DNA from: an uncultured Mucilaginibacter sp.
Lineage (GTDB): Bacteria; Bacteroidota; Bacteroidia; Sphingobacteriales; Sphingobacteriaceae
Length of the DNA: 61,447 nt
Direction of reading: 5' to 3'
Assembly (NCBI GenBank): GCA_913775265.1
Contig: CAJYJH010000049.1
Location: forward strand, 1 to 61,447
How positions within the stretch are numbered: the first letter of the stretch is position 1; the number at the start of each line of letters is the position of its first letter. This document shows, piece by piece, positions 1-8,309 of this stretch. The position numbers were made by a program, and so were the translations under genes. Below the pieces are notes generated by a model that saw only the letters and a program-made list of their open reading frames with translations, had not been told where the DNA came from and did no database searches.

Positions 1-10
1 ACTCAAAATA

Positions 11-123
<113 letters not shown>

Positions 124-130
124 CCTTCTA

Positions 131-160
131 ACCCTTCTACCTTACGGTAGAAGGGTTTTT
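131..160 (+). terminator. Intrinsic terminator of the rRNA operon
   Basis: Perfect stem ACCCTTCTACC / GGTAGAAGGGT with a three-base loop, directly followed by a T run. It starts 8 bases after the 5S rRNA. The remaining 200 bases up to the next gene show no other feature I can support. Confidence 0.9.
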
Positions 161-360
161 GCGTTTTATAGCCGTGGGGAAAGGGGGAACCGGGGGCGGG
201 GATTTGCCTTTTCTGAGTGGCCCGGCAAGCGTGGCAATATATTTGCTCAATAGCAACCAACAAACCATTTAATTAAACGCGTAATGTCTAACACCGTCAA
301 GTTTTGCTTAGTTAGTGCAAAATTTGTAATTTATAGTTAGCTTTACTCCCAAATATAATT

Positions 361-1341
361 ATGAGATTTTTTGAAGAGAAGCGCCGGGAAGTAATGAAGC
401 ATATAGAAGTTTACATGCTCGAAAAGATGCCTGAATTTCTAAAGCCCATAGATCAAATTTGGCAACCGTCAGATCTGCTTCCGGATTCTACGCGTGATAC
501 TTTTTTTTCGGAAATACGCGATCTTCAAGAAAGCGCCAAAGGACTGTCTTATGATTTGATGGCGGTACTTATTGGCGATACCATTACTGAAGAGGCATTG
601 CCAACTTATGAGTCATGGTTAAGCATGGTTGATGGGGTAGACAAAGGTCAGCATAGTGGTTGGATGACTTGGACGCGTCATTGGACGGCTGAGGAGAACA
701 GACACGGTGACCTTTTGAACAAATACTTATACCTATCAGGCCGCGTAAACATGCGTGCTATGGAGGTTTCAACTCAGTACCTCATTGCCGATGGTTTTGA
801 CATCGGTACAGGTACTGACCCCTATCGTAATTTTATTTACACTTCTTTTCAGGAATTAGCGACTAACGTATCGCACAGACGTGTAGCTTCACTTGCAAAA
901 AAAGGTGGAGACACCTTGCTGTCGAAGATGTGCGGTGTCATCGCGTCCGACGAAGCTCGTCATGCTAAAGCCTACAAACATTTCATTGGTAAAATTTTCG
1001 AGGTTGATGCGAATGAATGTATGCTCGCGTTTGAGGATATGATGAGAAAGAAGATTGTTATGCCTGCTCATTTTTTAAGAGAGGTTGGCTTAAAAATTGG
1101 CCAGACATTCGGTCACTTCACTGATGCTGCTCAGCGCTTAGAAGTTTATACCGCCGTTGATTATGTGGATATCTTAAAAAGCCTAATTCAGGAATGGCAA
1201 ATCGAAGGACTAACTGATTTGAATGAGGCTGGTGAAAAAGCCCGCGACTATGTTGTCGGCTTGCCCAATCGCTTGATGCGTATCGCGGAGCGGATGAAAA
1301 ATCCAATGTTGGAATATAAATTTAGTTGGATACACGGATAG
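361..1341 (+). CDS. Acyl-ACP desaturase (ferritin-like diiron)
   Basis: Soluble diiron enzyme expected to introduce a cis double bond (usually delta-9) into acyl-ACP chains, supplying unsaturated fatty acids for the membrane. The 326-aa protein has the family's two iron-binding ExxH motifs: EENRH (E112, H115) and DEARH (E198, H201), with the further carboxylate in FQEL (E165). Length and the all-helical character fit the plant-type stearoyl-ACP desaturase family (EC 1.14.19.2), which is common in Bacteroidota. An internal Met at residue 12 is a possible alternative start. The gene stands alone between the rRNA terminator and a strong bidirectional terminator. Exact chain-length and position specificity cannot be read from the sequence. 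Confidence 0.9.
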   Translation: MRFFEEKRREVMKHIEVYMLEKMPEFLKPIDQIWQPSDLLPDSTRDTFFSEIRDLQESAKGLSYDLMAVLIGDTITEEALPTYESWLSMVDGVDKGQHSGWMTWTRHWTAEENRHGDLLNKYLYLSGRVNMRAMEVSTQYLIADGFDIGTGTDPYRNFIYTSFQELATNVSHRRVASLAKKGGDTLLSKMCGVIASDEARHAKAYKHFIGKIFEVDANECMLAFEDMMRKKIVMPAHFLREVGLKIGQTFGHFTDAAQRLEVYTAVDYVDILKSLIQEWQIEGLTDLNEAGEKARDYVVGLPNRLMRIAERMKNPMLEYKFSWIHG

Positions 1342-1362
1342 TATCGAGTATAAAAAATATTT

Positions 1363-1400
1363 AAACAAAACAGGCGCTCGATTGAGTGCCTGTTTTGTTT
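1363..1400. terminator. Bidirectional terminator between convergent genes
   Basis: Stem AAACAAAACAGGCGCTC / GAGTGCCTGTTTTGTTT (17 bp, one G-T wobble) with a 4-base loop, A-rich on one side and T-rich on the other. It serves the desaturase on the plus strand and the convergent small gene on the minus strand, whose stop codon overlaps its end. Confidence 0.88.
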
Positions 1401-1731
1401 AGGACTCCTCTCCTATGTAATCAATTCCATCCCTTCCCGGGTACTTCATTAACAGGTTGTTGATGATGTCCTCCAGCGTGAGCACATTTACATCATCAGT
1501 ATAATGTTCAGATTTAATAACGTGTATCTCGTTATCATTAACTGCTTGTATATTGAATAAGAAGCTATCGTATAATGTCGGACAGGTTATTTGGACGCTG
1601 TTCTCATTTGATACGATGTCAATCTGAATGTCTTCCTGCCTTCGTTCTTGGAACAATCTGTTCAAGTCTTTCTGCAAAAAAATACTAAGTTCTTCAATAT
1701 TGACCGGGCCTTTTGTCTGTATAATTTTCAT
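1399..1731 (-). CDS. Hypothetical protein, 110 aa
   Basis: I do not recognise the family. The product is a soluble, acidic protein with no signal peptide or membrane segment. It has alternating predicted helix (ELSIFLQKDLNRLFQE near residues 14-29) and strand-like stretches, and a charged C-terminus ending YIGEES. It contains one Cys and no obvious metal site or enzymatic motif. It is convergent with the desaturase, shares the terminator with it, and its start is divergent from the aldo/keto reductase 155 bases away. A 110-codon open frame with a terminator placed exactly at its stop supports a real gene. Function unknown. Confidence 0.7.
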   Translation of the reverse strand: MKIIQTKGPVNIEELSIFLQKDLNRLFQERRQEDIQIDIVSNENSVQITCPTLYDSFLFNIQAVNDNEIHVIKSEHYTDDVNVLTLEDIINNLLMKYPGRDGIDYIGEES

Positions 1732-1846
1732 GGGCGCTGTTTTATGACAATGAGTTTTACAAGCAGTAAAGAATATTGTTTGTTTATTGATGAATCACGG
1801 GCAGAGCATAATTACAAATTATCGTATCGTCAACAACTGCTTTTTC

Positions 1847-1854
1847 TAACTTTG
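1847..1854 (+). promoter_or_regulatory. Candidate -7 promoter element
   Basis: TAACTTTG matches the Bacteroidota -7 consensus TAnnTTTG, 32 bases before the ATG of the aldo/keto reductase. No good -33 TTTG partner is visible at the usual spacing, so support is moderate. Confidence 0.4.
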
Positions 1855-1886
1855 TTATATCCTCCTGCTAACGGGAGGCATCGTCT

Positions 1887-2909
1887 ATGAAATATAAATT
1901 GTTAGGCCGCTCCGGCCTTAAAGTTTCAGAACTTTGTTTAGGTACTATGGGTTTTGGTACGGAAGGCGGCTGGGGAGCCGACCGCGCTACCAGCTTTGAT
2001 ATTTTAGATACTTACGCTGATGCAGGGGGCAACTTTTTAGATACCGCCAATATTTACAAGCTGGGCACCAGCGAAAAGATTATAGGCGATTATTTGGGCA
2101 TGCATGATCGTGATCATTTTGTTGTAGCCACTAAATACACACTAAAAGACAATGTAACCAACCCGAACGCATCCGGTAACAATCGTAAAAACATGATGCG
2201 TAGTGTGGAGGAAAGCTTGAAGCGTTTAAAGACGGATTTTATAGACGTATTGTACCTGCACATTTGGGACGATATCACACCTATTGATGAAGTATTGCGT
2301 GGCTTGGATGATTTGATACGGCAAGGCAAAGTTAATTACGCTGCCATCAGCGATACGCCTGCCTGGGTGGTGGCTAAAGGGAATACCCTGGCCGAACTAA
2401 TGGGCTGGAGCCAGTTCATTGCTTTGCAAGTAGAATACAGCTTAATACAACGTACTCCAGAGCGTGAACTGATCCCTATGGCGCGGCACTATGGTATGAC
2501 GGTTACGCCTTGGGCACCGTTAGCTGGAGGAGCACTTACCGGTAAATACCTGCGTGGCGAAAATGGAAGGGTTAAGCCAGAAAGTAACCGCCGCGACAGC
2601 AACTCCGAACGTATCACCCGCGAGGTAATGGCTATAGCCGAAGAGTTACACGTGGAGCCGGCTCATGTAGCTTTAGCCTGGATGATGCAGCAGAATTTTT
2701 CTTGCATCCCAATAGTAGGTGCTACCAAAGTTGACCAGTTAAAGCAAAATATTAAAACCGTAGATGTCGTTTTGAACGACGAGCAAAAGAAACGTCTTGA
2801 TGATATTAGCAGGATACCTTTAGGTTTCCCGGGTGACTTTTTTAAAGAAGATGCTGTTAGAAATAACTCGTTCGGCGGATTTTACGACAAGGTAGAAAAG
2901 CGTTATTAG
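1887..2909 (+). CDS. Aldo/keto reductase
   Basis: Cytosolic NADPH-dependent oxidoreductase with a TIM-barrel fold. The catalytic tetrad of the family is visible: D52 and Y57 in LDTANIY, K83 in VVATKY, and H125 in LYLHIWD. The N-terminus (LGRSGLKVSELCLGTMGFG) and the C-terminal cofactor-binding part (IPIVGATKVDQL) are typical of the AKR subgroup annotated as oxidoreductases of unknown substrate (YajO/Tas-like). At 340 aa it is of normal length. It lies alone between a minus-strand hypothetical gene and the radical SAM gene, and a TAnnTTTG element sits just upstream. The substrate cannot be assigned. Confidence 0.9.
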   Translation: MKYKLLGRSGLKVSELCLGTMGFGTEGGWGADRATSFDILDTYADAGGNFLDTANIYKLGTSEKIIGDYLGMHDRDHFVVATKYTLKDNVTNPNASGNNRKNMMRSVEESLKRLKTDFIDVLYLHIWDDITPIDEVLRGLDDLIRQGKVNYAAISDTPAWVVAKGNTLAELMGWSQFIALQVEYSLIQRTPERELIPMARHYGMTVTPWAPLAGGALTGKYLRGENGRVKPESNRRDSNSERITREVMAIAEELHVEPAHVALAWMMQQNFSCIPIVGATKVDQLKQNIKTVDVVLNDEQKKRLDDISRIPLGFPGDFFKEDAVRNNSFGGFYDKVEKRY

Positions 2910-2986
2910 GCATTATTTATGGGGGCTTTTTATAAGCATAGTGTAATTTCAAAATACGATACGGTACGCAGCGCGTTAAAAAGCCG

Positions 2987-2994
2987 TATCTTTG
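2987..2994 (+). promoter_or_regulatory. Candidate -7 element very close to the start codon
   Basis: TATCTTTG fits TAnnTTTG and ends only 7 bases before the ATG of the radical SAM gene. If used, transcription would begin at or next to the start codon, giving a leaderless or nearly leaderless message. Confidence 0.4.
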
Positions 2995-3001
2995 AATTTC
3001 A

Positions 3002-3955
3002 ATGCAAGTATCAGAAGCTACAGTAAAACAAGGGTTTAAAGGGTATAATAATTACGGAGCATGGCTGCGTAATAAATACCAGGGGCAGCGGGTATTTAAG
3101 GTAATTGTAGATGGCGGCTTTACCTGCCCTAACCGCGATGGCTCTAAAGGTTATGGTGGTTGTACTTATTGCAACGTAGACTCTTTTACGCCTTCGGTAT
3201 CACGCAAGGCTCCATCATTGCGCGAGCAGGTGGTACAAGGTATGGAGCGTGCCCGTAAGGGTAATAAGGCCGATAAGTTTATCATCTATTTTCAGCCTAA
3301 CACCAATACTTACGCGCCCACTCATTATCTTAAAATGATGTATGATGAGGCCTTGAGTATTGAGCCTGAGAATATAGTAGGTTTATCGGTAGGTACACGC
3401 CCGGATTGTATTGATGCCGAAAAGATAGCCCTGCTCGAAAGTTATACAGATCGCTTTGATGTTGACCTGGAAATGGGTATGGAGTCTATCTACAATGATA
3501 CGCTTAACCAGATTAACCGTGGCTGTACACATGATGATTTAATTAAAGCACTTGCTCTGGTCGAAAATAGCAAACTGGATATTTGTGTGCATACCATTTT
3601 CGGCTTCCCTTGGGAAACCCGCGAAATGATGCTGCGCTACGCCGACGAGATCAACCGCTTTCAGCAGATTAAATTCGTAAAGTTCCATCATCTGCATATT
3701 GTAGAAGGCTCGGTAATGGGTGTAAAATATAAACGCGATCCGTTTAAGCTTTTTACATTAGAAGAATACGCAGACTTTTTATGCGACCTGTTGCCATTAG
3801 TACGATCTGATGTTGTTGTACAGCGTCTGTTTGGCCTATCAGACCGTGAATTACTAATTGCTCCTAACTGGCAACTAAAAAAATCTGAAATACAGCATTA
3901 CATCGATCAGCGTATCGAAAGCCGGGGCATCATTCAGGGATCAGCTTTAGTGTAG
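3002..3955 (+). CDS. Radical SAM protein, YhcC/TIGR01212 family
   Basis: Expected to bind a [4Fe-4S] cluster and S-adenosylmethionine. The three cluster cysteines are C42, C54 and C57, in the spaced arrangement Cx11CxxC that is characteristic of the YhcC family rather than the common Cx3Cx2C. Elp3-like radical SAM features follow (FQPNTNTYAP; GLSVGTRPDC; DLEMGMESIYNDTLNQINRG; HTIFGFPWET). The full length of 317 aa is normal. The reaction of this family is, to my knowledge, not firmly established. It is convergent with the SRPBCC gene, with only two bases between the stop codons. Its start is supported by a TAnnTTTG box 7 bases upstream. Confidence 0.9.
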   Translation: MQVSEATVKQGFKGYNNYGAWLRNKYQGQRVFKVIVDGGFTCPNRDGSKGYGGCTYCNVDSFTPSVSRKAPSLREQVVQGMERARKGNKADKFIIYFQPNTNTYAPTHYLKMMYDEALSIEPENIVGLSVGTRPDCIDAEKIALLESYTDRFDVDLEMGMESIYNDTLNQINRGCTHDDLIKALALVENSKLDICVHTIFGFPWETREMMLRYADEINRFQQIKFVKFHHLHIVEGSVMGVKYKRDPFKLFTLEEYADFLCDLLPLVRSDVVVQRLFGLSDRELLIAPNWQLKKSEIQHYIDQRIESRGIIQGSALV

Positions 3956-3957
3956 CG

Positions 3958-4422
3958 TTACTCACCAAAAAGTTCTACTATAGCTTTTTCGCGGTATCTA
4001 AAAATCTGTTCAATTTTATTTTTAACCAGTATTTTGTTAGCAATTGGTCCTGCCGGGCCATAGCCAATAGCGTAATTTAAAATATCAGTCATTAATACGC
4101 CTCCGGGCACTTCTTTAAAATGATGCTGATGGTGCCATAGGGCGTATGGGCCAAAACGCTGTTCATCCACAAAATATTCCTTGTCTTGCACGTGGGTAAT
4201 TTCGGTCATCCAGTTTAATTTGATACCGAACAAAGGCGATACCTTATAAGTGATAATCATTCCCGCATACATTTTGGTATTCTCGCTGTAAGGAGAAGTA
4301 ACAACAAACCGCATTTCGGGCGGAGTAATTTTTTGCAGGTTCAGCGGCGACGAAAAAAAGTCCCAGGCCTCATCTAAACTGATAGGCATAAATTGTTCCC
4401 AGCGGCGTTCGTAAGTTTTCAC
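3958..4422 (-). CDS. SRPBCC (START-like) family protein
   Basis: 154-aa soluble protein of the SRPBCC/Bet v1-like fold, which binds hydrophobic ligands in a deep cavity. Typical parts are the opening ERRWEQFMPISLDEAWDFFSSP helix region, the LQKITPPEMRF stretch, and FVDEQRFGPYALWHHQHHFKEV, which is shared with the CDP-cell-wall-lipid/ligand-binding coiled SRPBCC proteins often found next to NAD-dependent epimerases. Here there is no epimerase neighbour. It is followed on the same strand by nothing and preceded by the YkuK gene 54 bases away, so the two may be cotranscribed. The ligand is unknown. Confidence 0.8.
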   Translation of the reverse strand: MKTYERRWEQFMPISLDEAWDFFSSPLNLQKITPPEMRFVVTSPYSENTKMYAGMIITYKVSPLFGIKLNWMTEITHVQDKEYFVDEQRFGPYALWHHQHHFKEVPGGVLMTDILNYAIGYGPAGPIANKILVKNKIEQIFRYREKAIVELFGE

Positions 4423-4476
4423 ACTCCACTAACACGCTGCAAATAATTCTGTTTTAATACTGCTAAGTATAGTACT

Positions 4477-4950
4477 TTATTGTACCATTTTATTGGCGCA
4501 GTAAGAGCTGGCAAAGGCTTCAGGCTTGGCTTTAAATACAAAACCCATACTCAAAATATAACCCATAGCCTCATGCAAGGCTTGGTTCGATTTAAACATC
4601 GGGTTGGTATTAATATCTGCATGCACTTCTAAATCTACGTCGTATAAATCCAACAAATCGCAAAGCTGGTAAGCAATATCGATTGATTTTTGTACCTCGT
4701 TAAGCATCCGCTCTTTAATGCTCATTTTTTTGCTGGTACGGTCCTGATGGATGTACATAAAGCCGCCACGCTGCTCACGCAAAAAAACAATTACGGTGGC
4801 AAAATCGGTTATGGTGCCTTTCACTTGCGAGTCGGTACCAATGCAAACTTTTAATTTGTTGCCCAGGCTGGTCTCCCGTTCAATGGTATTTTCAACTTCG
4901 TTTAAGATGGGGGTTTGCAGCACTTCGCCGCTAAATTTTCTCCAGGTCAT
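4477..4950 (-). CDS. YkuK-like RNase H-fold protein (DUF458)
   Basis: 157-aa protein of the DUF458/YkuK family, which has a ribonuclease H-like fold. The conserved blocks are VCIGTDSQV (strand 1 with the Asp at the expected active-site position), VEVHADINTNP and the C-terminal KPEAFASSYCANK. In RNase H folds these acidic positions coordinate metal. Nuclease activity of the family has not, as far as I know, been clearly shown. It is upstream of, and codirectional with, the SRPBCC gene, and divergent from 6-phosphogluconate dehydrogenase across a 326-base gap. Confidence 0.82.
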   Translation of the reverse strand: MTWRKFSGEVLQTPILNEVENTIERETSLGNKLKVCIGTDSQVKGTITDFATVIVFLREQRGGFMYIHQDRTSKKMSIKERMLNEVQKSIDIAYQLCDLLDLYDVDLEVHADINTNPMFKSNQALHEAMGYILSMGFVFKAKPEAFASSYCANKMVQ

Positions 4951-5276
4951 AATAAAAATAATGTTAGGTTAGTTAAATATGACCTTTTTAGGGTCTATAA
5001 AAATAAGCGATACTTATTCATATAAACGTAAAGTGTGCATGATTTATTTGTTAACATTAAGTTGGTTATCAACAAATTATCCAAGTGTTTTATGCTTACT
5101 TTTATAAAATGGCTAATTACTCCTGTCTGCCAATACAATTATTAATATTAGACTTATAGTTAAATGATGTGTACGCGTATTTCCAAACTGTAATAATGAT
5201 TATTTACTGTACTAAGTGCAAATACATCAATCTATAACAGGGCTCAGTTGTAGTAACTCTAACAAATTTGTAAAAC
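4951..5276. other. Intergenic gap between divergent genes
   Basis: AT-rich 326-base stretch between the divergent YkuK and gnd genes. It must hold both promoters, but I could not identify a convincing TAnnTTTG element in either direction. No small open frame, RNA gene or strong hairpin was seen apart from a weak GACC/GGTC stem near 5010 bases upstream side (around 4980-4997). Confidence 0.6.
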
Positions 5277-6236
5277 ATGGATAGCAAAACATACGGCGTA
5301 ATTGGTTTAGGTAAAATGGGCGCCAATTTAGCCCTGCAGGCAGCAGAAAAAGGCTATAAAATTATTGGATACGATAAGCATTTACCAACCGACATTGAGC
5401 AGGAAAACTTAGTGCTGTCGCATAGCTTACAAAACATGGTAGAGCAGTTACCTGCACCGCGCCGTATTTTTATTTACATACCGGCCGGATCGGCCATTGA
5501 TGACGTAATTGATAGCTTAGTCCCACTATTATCAAAAGAGGACATCATTATTGATGGTGGTAACTCTTACTGGGGCGATTCTATCCGCCGGGCAGAACGA
5601 CTGGCTCAGCAAGATTTATATTTTGTTGACTGTGGTACCAGTGGCGGCATAAGCGGTGCCCGCAATGGTGCCTGCTTTATGGTGGGCGGCGATGTTAAAG
5701 CCGTTCAGCAGATAGAAGGTTTGCTCAAAGATATCTCAGTGCCAAACGGCTATTCTCATACGGGTGCACCAGGTTCCGGGCACTTTGTAAAGCTGGTACA
5801 CAATGGTATCGAGTTTGGCATGCTGCAGGCTATTGGTGAGGGGATGGCTTTGCTCGATAAGTATCGTGAAAAACTGGACATCAGCGATATTTTACATACC
5901 TGGAACCATGGCTCGGTGATCCGCTCGTGGCTGATTGAGTTAATGAAACAACTATACGATGAAAAGCAGGGCTTTAATGTACCGTCGTACGTAGAAGATA
6001 CGGGGGAGGTAAACTGGCTGGTGAGTGATGCTATGCATATGGAAGTGTCGATACCTGTAATTGCACAATCGGTGATGCAGCTGATCGCTTCCAGGGATAG
6101 TCAGCAAACTTCGCCTAAATCTATAGCTATGATGCGGAACGGCTTTGGCGGGCATCCGTTTGGCACTGATGCCGTAATAGAGCATGAGCGCCATTTTGGC
6201 CGGGTAGGTGGCTATCCTCAGGAAGACAAAAAGTAA
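5277..6236 (+). CDS. gnd: 6-phosphogluconate dehydrogenase, short decarboxylating type
   Basis: Oxidises 6-phosphogluconate to ribulose 5-phosphate and CO2 in the oxidative pentose phosphate pathway. The N-terminal Rossmann motif is GLGKMGANLA. It is followed by the family signatures DGGNSYWGDS and the substrate loop DCGTSGGISGARNG, then the helix with GSGHFVKLVHNGIEFG, whose Lys and Asn are the catalytic pair. At 319 aa it is the short form (about 300 aa) rather than the 470-aa enzyme of enterobacteria; short forms are often NAD-preferring, but this cannot be decided here. No zwf or pgl neighbour is present, so it is probably not part of a pentose phosphate operon. Confidence 0.93.
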   Translation: MDSKTYGVIGLGKMGANLALQAAEKGYKIIGYDKHLPTDIEQENLVLSHSLQNMVEQLPAPRRIFIYIPAGSAIDDVIDSLVPLLSKEDIIIDGGNSYWGDSIRRAERLAQQDLYFVDCGTSGGISGARNGACFMVGGDVKAVQQIEGLLKDISVPNGYSHTGAPGSGHFVKLVHNGIEFGMLQAIGEGMALLDKYREKLDISDILHTWNHGSVIRSWLIELMKQLYDEKQGFNVPSYVEDTGEVNWLVSDAMHMEVSIPVIAQSVMQLIASRDSQQTSPKSIAMMRNGFGGHPFGTDAVIEHERHFGRVGGYPQEDKK

Positions 6237-6289
6237 TTTTAACCAATATCTTTCTTACCCAATGGCTTGGGTATTAAATAATTCATTTT

Positions 6290-6421
6290 GTGAAAGCTAT
6301 ATTCTGTGCTTTTGTGTTCTGTTGGCTTATTGCAGGATTGAGCAGTTGGTTTTTGTCTCACAATGCTCAAAGTAATAGAGCAAGTCGTGGCAAGCATTTT
6401 CCGCATGAGAGAAAGAACTAA
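6290..6421 (+). CDS. Possible small membrane or secreted peptide, 43 aa
   Basis: A GTG-initiated frame of 43 codons encodes a short basic start, a strongly hydrophobic segment (AIFCAFVFCWLIAGLSSWFL, residues 3-22) and a hydrophilic basic tail ending HFPHERKN. This is the layout of a single-pass small membrane protein or a signal peptide. It begins 53 bases after the 6-phosphogluconate dehydrogenase stop on the same strand. There is no ATG and no clear ribosome binding site, so evidence is compositional only. It could be chance in an AT-rich gap. Confidence 0.3.
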   Translation: MKAIFCAFVFCWLIAGLSSWFLSHNAQSNRASRGKHFPHERKN

Positions 6422-6732
6422 TTCTCAGAAATATAATCTTTAATTAAGATTTCTGAGTTAGCCAATAGGTAATATATCCATGCTCTTATAAGAGAAAATA
6501 ACATTTCAACTGTTCATCATCATTGTTGATGAACAACGGGTTACTTAAATATTAAACTGTTGATGATTTGCTTTCAATTTATTGATTTTTATTTCAATTG
6601 TGAGAAAGTGATTAAAATTCAATGTAAAAGATGCGATATCATTAACATGGATTGTTAGATTTTTATATTATTGCAAAAGCAGGGTAAGTTAAATTTAACT
6701 ATTGCTATAATCTACATCTACACTATCTATCT
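6422..6732. repeat. AT-rich gap with three hairpin-forming palindromes
   Basis: No gene seen. Three palindromes follow each other: CTCAGAAAT (6424-6432) with ATTTCTGAG (6449-6457), which also encloses AATCTT/AAGATT; CTCTTATAAGAG (6483-6494); and TGTTCATCA (6511-6519) with TGATGAACA (6527-6535). None is followed by a T run, so none is a standard terminator. The stretch is visibly more AT-rich than its surroundings and separates gnd from the glycosyltransferase. Confidence 0.55.
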
Positions 6733-7434
6733 ATGAATAATGGTTTAAGCATCTTTTTTCCATTTTACAATGATGCAGGTACCGTTGAATTAATGATATC
6801 ACATGCTTTCCTATACGGGAGCGAACTCACTAATGATTTAGAAGTTATTGCTGTTAATGATGGCAGTGCCGATCATACTTTGGATGAATTGTACCGGATG
6901 CAAAAACTTTATCCAAAACTCAAAATCGTTAATCATGAGAAAAACAGGGGATATGGAGGGGCTTTGATATCAGGAATCAATCATACCACTAAGGACTGGG
7001 TTTTTTACACCGATGGTGATGCTCAATATCGTTTAGATGAATTAGTAAATCTTTGGTGGAACAAACATGAATGTGATGTGGTAAATGGATTTAAAATATC
7101 AAGGTCTGATAATGTTATCCGAAAGGTAGTAGGTAAAGGCTATCAATGGGCTATCAGGCGTATTTTTAAAGTACCGGTTGTTGACGTTGATTGTGATTAT
7201 AGGTTGATGAACGGACATATATTACGTAGCTTGAATTTGCACTGCACCAGTGGGGCTATTACCGTTGAAATGGTTAAGAAGTTGAACCACAAAACTATCC
7301 GTTTCAAAGATTTGCCTGTAAAGCATTATGACCGCATTTATGGTGAGTCTACCTTTTTTACTTTTTCTAATATTTTAAAGACGTTTAGCGATGAATTTAA
7401 GCTGATCAGCGAATTAAAAAAGCCCATTAAGTGA
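6733..7434 (+). CDS. Glycosyltransferase family 2
   Basis: GT-A fold glycosyltransferase that transfers a sugar from a nucleotide donor. Seen: the N-terminal strand GLSIFFPFYND, the nucleotide-binding VNDGSAD (D43), and the metal-binding TDGDAQY (D94, D96). The sequence around NRGYGGALISGI resembles dolichol-phosphate mannose synthase and undecaprenyl-phosphate glycosyltransferases. It ends at 233 aa without the membrane helices found in many of those, so it is probably a peripheral, lipid-phosphate-acting enzyme. A methyltransferase gene starts 52 bases downstream. The pair looks like a small cassette for modifying a lipid-linked or surface glycan. Confidence 0.88.
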   Translation: MNNGLSIFFPFYNDAGTVELMISHAFLYGSELTNDLEVIAVNDGSADHTLDELYRMQKLYPKLKIVNHEKNRGYGGALISGINHTTKDWVFYTDGDAQYRLDELVNLWWNKHECDVVNGFKISRSDNVIRKVVGKGYQWAIRRIFKVPVVDVDCDYRLMNGHILRSLNLHCTSGAITVEMVKKLNHKTIRFKDLPVKHYDRIYGESTFFTFSNILKTFSDEFKLISELKKPIK

Positions 7435-7486
7435 ATCAGTCTACTTTAAAGCATCAGCTGTTGATTAATCTTATCGCCGTTTGCAG

Positions 7487-8251
7487 ATGAGTAATCTAAT
7501 GTATAAATCTGAGTATGCTACTATGTACCGTACCGAAGAAGAACTTTGGTGGTACTTGGGCCTACGCGGTACAATTAAATATTTTATTACCAATTATGCA
7601 CCTGCTACGGCAGCAGTGCTGGACGCTGGTTGCGGTACAGGTAAAAATATGGAGTTTTTAACTCAGCAGGGTTACCATAACATTGAGGGCTTTGATTTTT
7701 CTGATGATGCTGTTGAGTTTTGCAGAAAGCGTGGGCTCAATCAGGTAAAGCAGGGTAACATCATGGAAATCCAATATCCTGATGCCACGTTTGATGTGGT
7801 GTACAGTATGGACGTGTTGGGTATATTAGACCCTGCAGGCCGACAAAAAGCGGTTACAGAACTATACCGGGTGTTAAAACCTGGTGGCATTCTTTTATGC
7901 AATGGGGCTGCACTCGAAATTTTTCGTTCGCAGCATGATGATGTAACCAGTATTCAAAGGCGTTTTACCAGGCAAGATTTTAGCGACTTATTTGCAAAAG
8001 ATAACTTCCAGATAATCAAACTGAGTTATCGGGTATTTCTGTTGTCTCCGCTGGTGCTGATTTTTAAGCTCATTAAAAGAGTTACAAAACTCTTCAAGAA
8101 AGGGCAGGAGGCAGAGTCGGATCAGGTGGTTTTCCCGTTCGGCATTAACTGGATGCTGTTACAGGTTCAGTTGTTAGAGAACCGGTTGTTCAAGCGATTT
8201 AATTTCCCGTTCGGCTCTTCTGTATTCATTGTTACCAAAAAAATGGCATAG
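7487..8251 (+). CDS. Class I SAM-dependent methyltransferase
   Basis: 254-aa methyltransferase with the SAM-binding motif I VLDAGCGTGKN (residues 44-54), an acidic post-I residue in IEGFDFSDDAVEF, and motif DVVYSMDVLGIL followed by LYRVLKPGGIL. The ATG at 7487 is chosen over an upstream TTG; an ATG at 7499 is also possible. The C-terminal part (FLLSPLVLIFKLIKRVTKLFKK) is hydrophobic and basic and may attach to the membrane. It lies directly downstream of the GT2 gene and upstream of the M28 peptidase (58 bases), all on one strand. A glycan or lipid substrate is suggested only by context. Confidence 0.85.
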   Translation: MSNLMYKSEYATMYRTEEELWWYLGLRGTIKYFITNYAPATAAVLDAGCGTGKNMEFLTQQGYHNIEGFDFSDDAVEFCRKRGLNQVKQGNIMEIQYPDATFDVVYSMDVLGILDPAGRQKAVTELYRVLKPGGILLCNGAALEIFRSQHDDVTSIQRRFTRQDFSDLFAKDNFQIIKLSYRVFLLSPLVLIFKLIKRVTKLFKKGQEAESDQVVFPFGINWMLLQVQLLENRLFKRFNFPFGSSVFIVTKKMA

Positions 8252-8309
8252 TCTGCTTGAAATTTCAGTATGCTGATGTACATTTAGCAGACGGCCATTT
8301 GTAAGCTCA

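Noticed and set aside
1648..1890. Plus-strand open frame overlapping the 110-aa gene and the aldo/keto reductase start
   Set aside because: It runs antisense through the 110-aa gene, has no family features and its likely real part would be a short chance frame.
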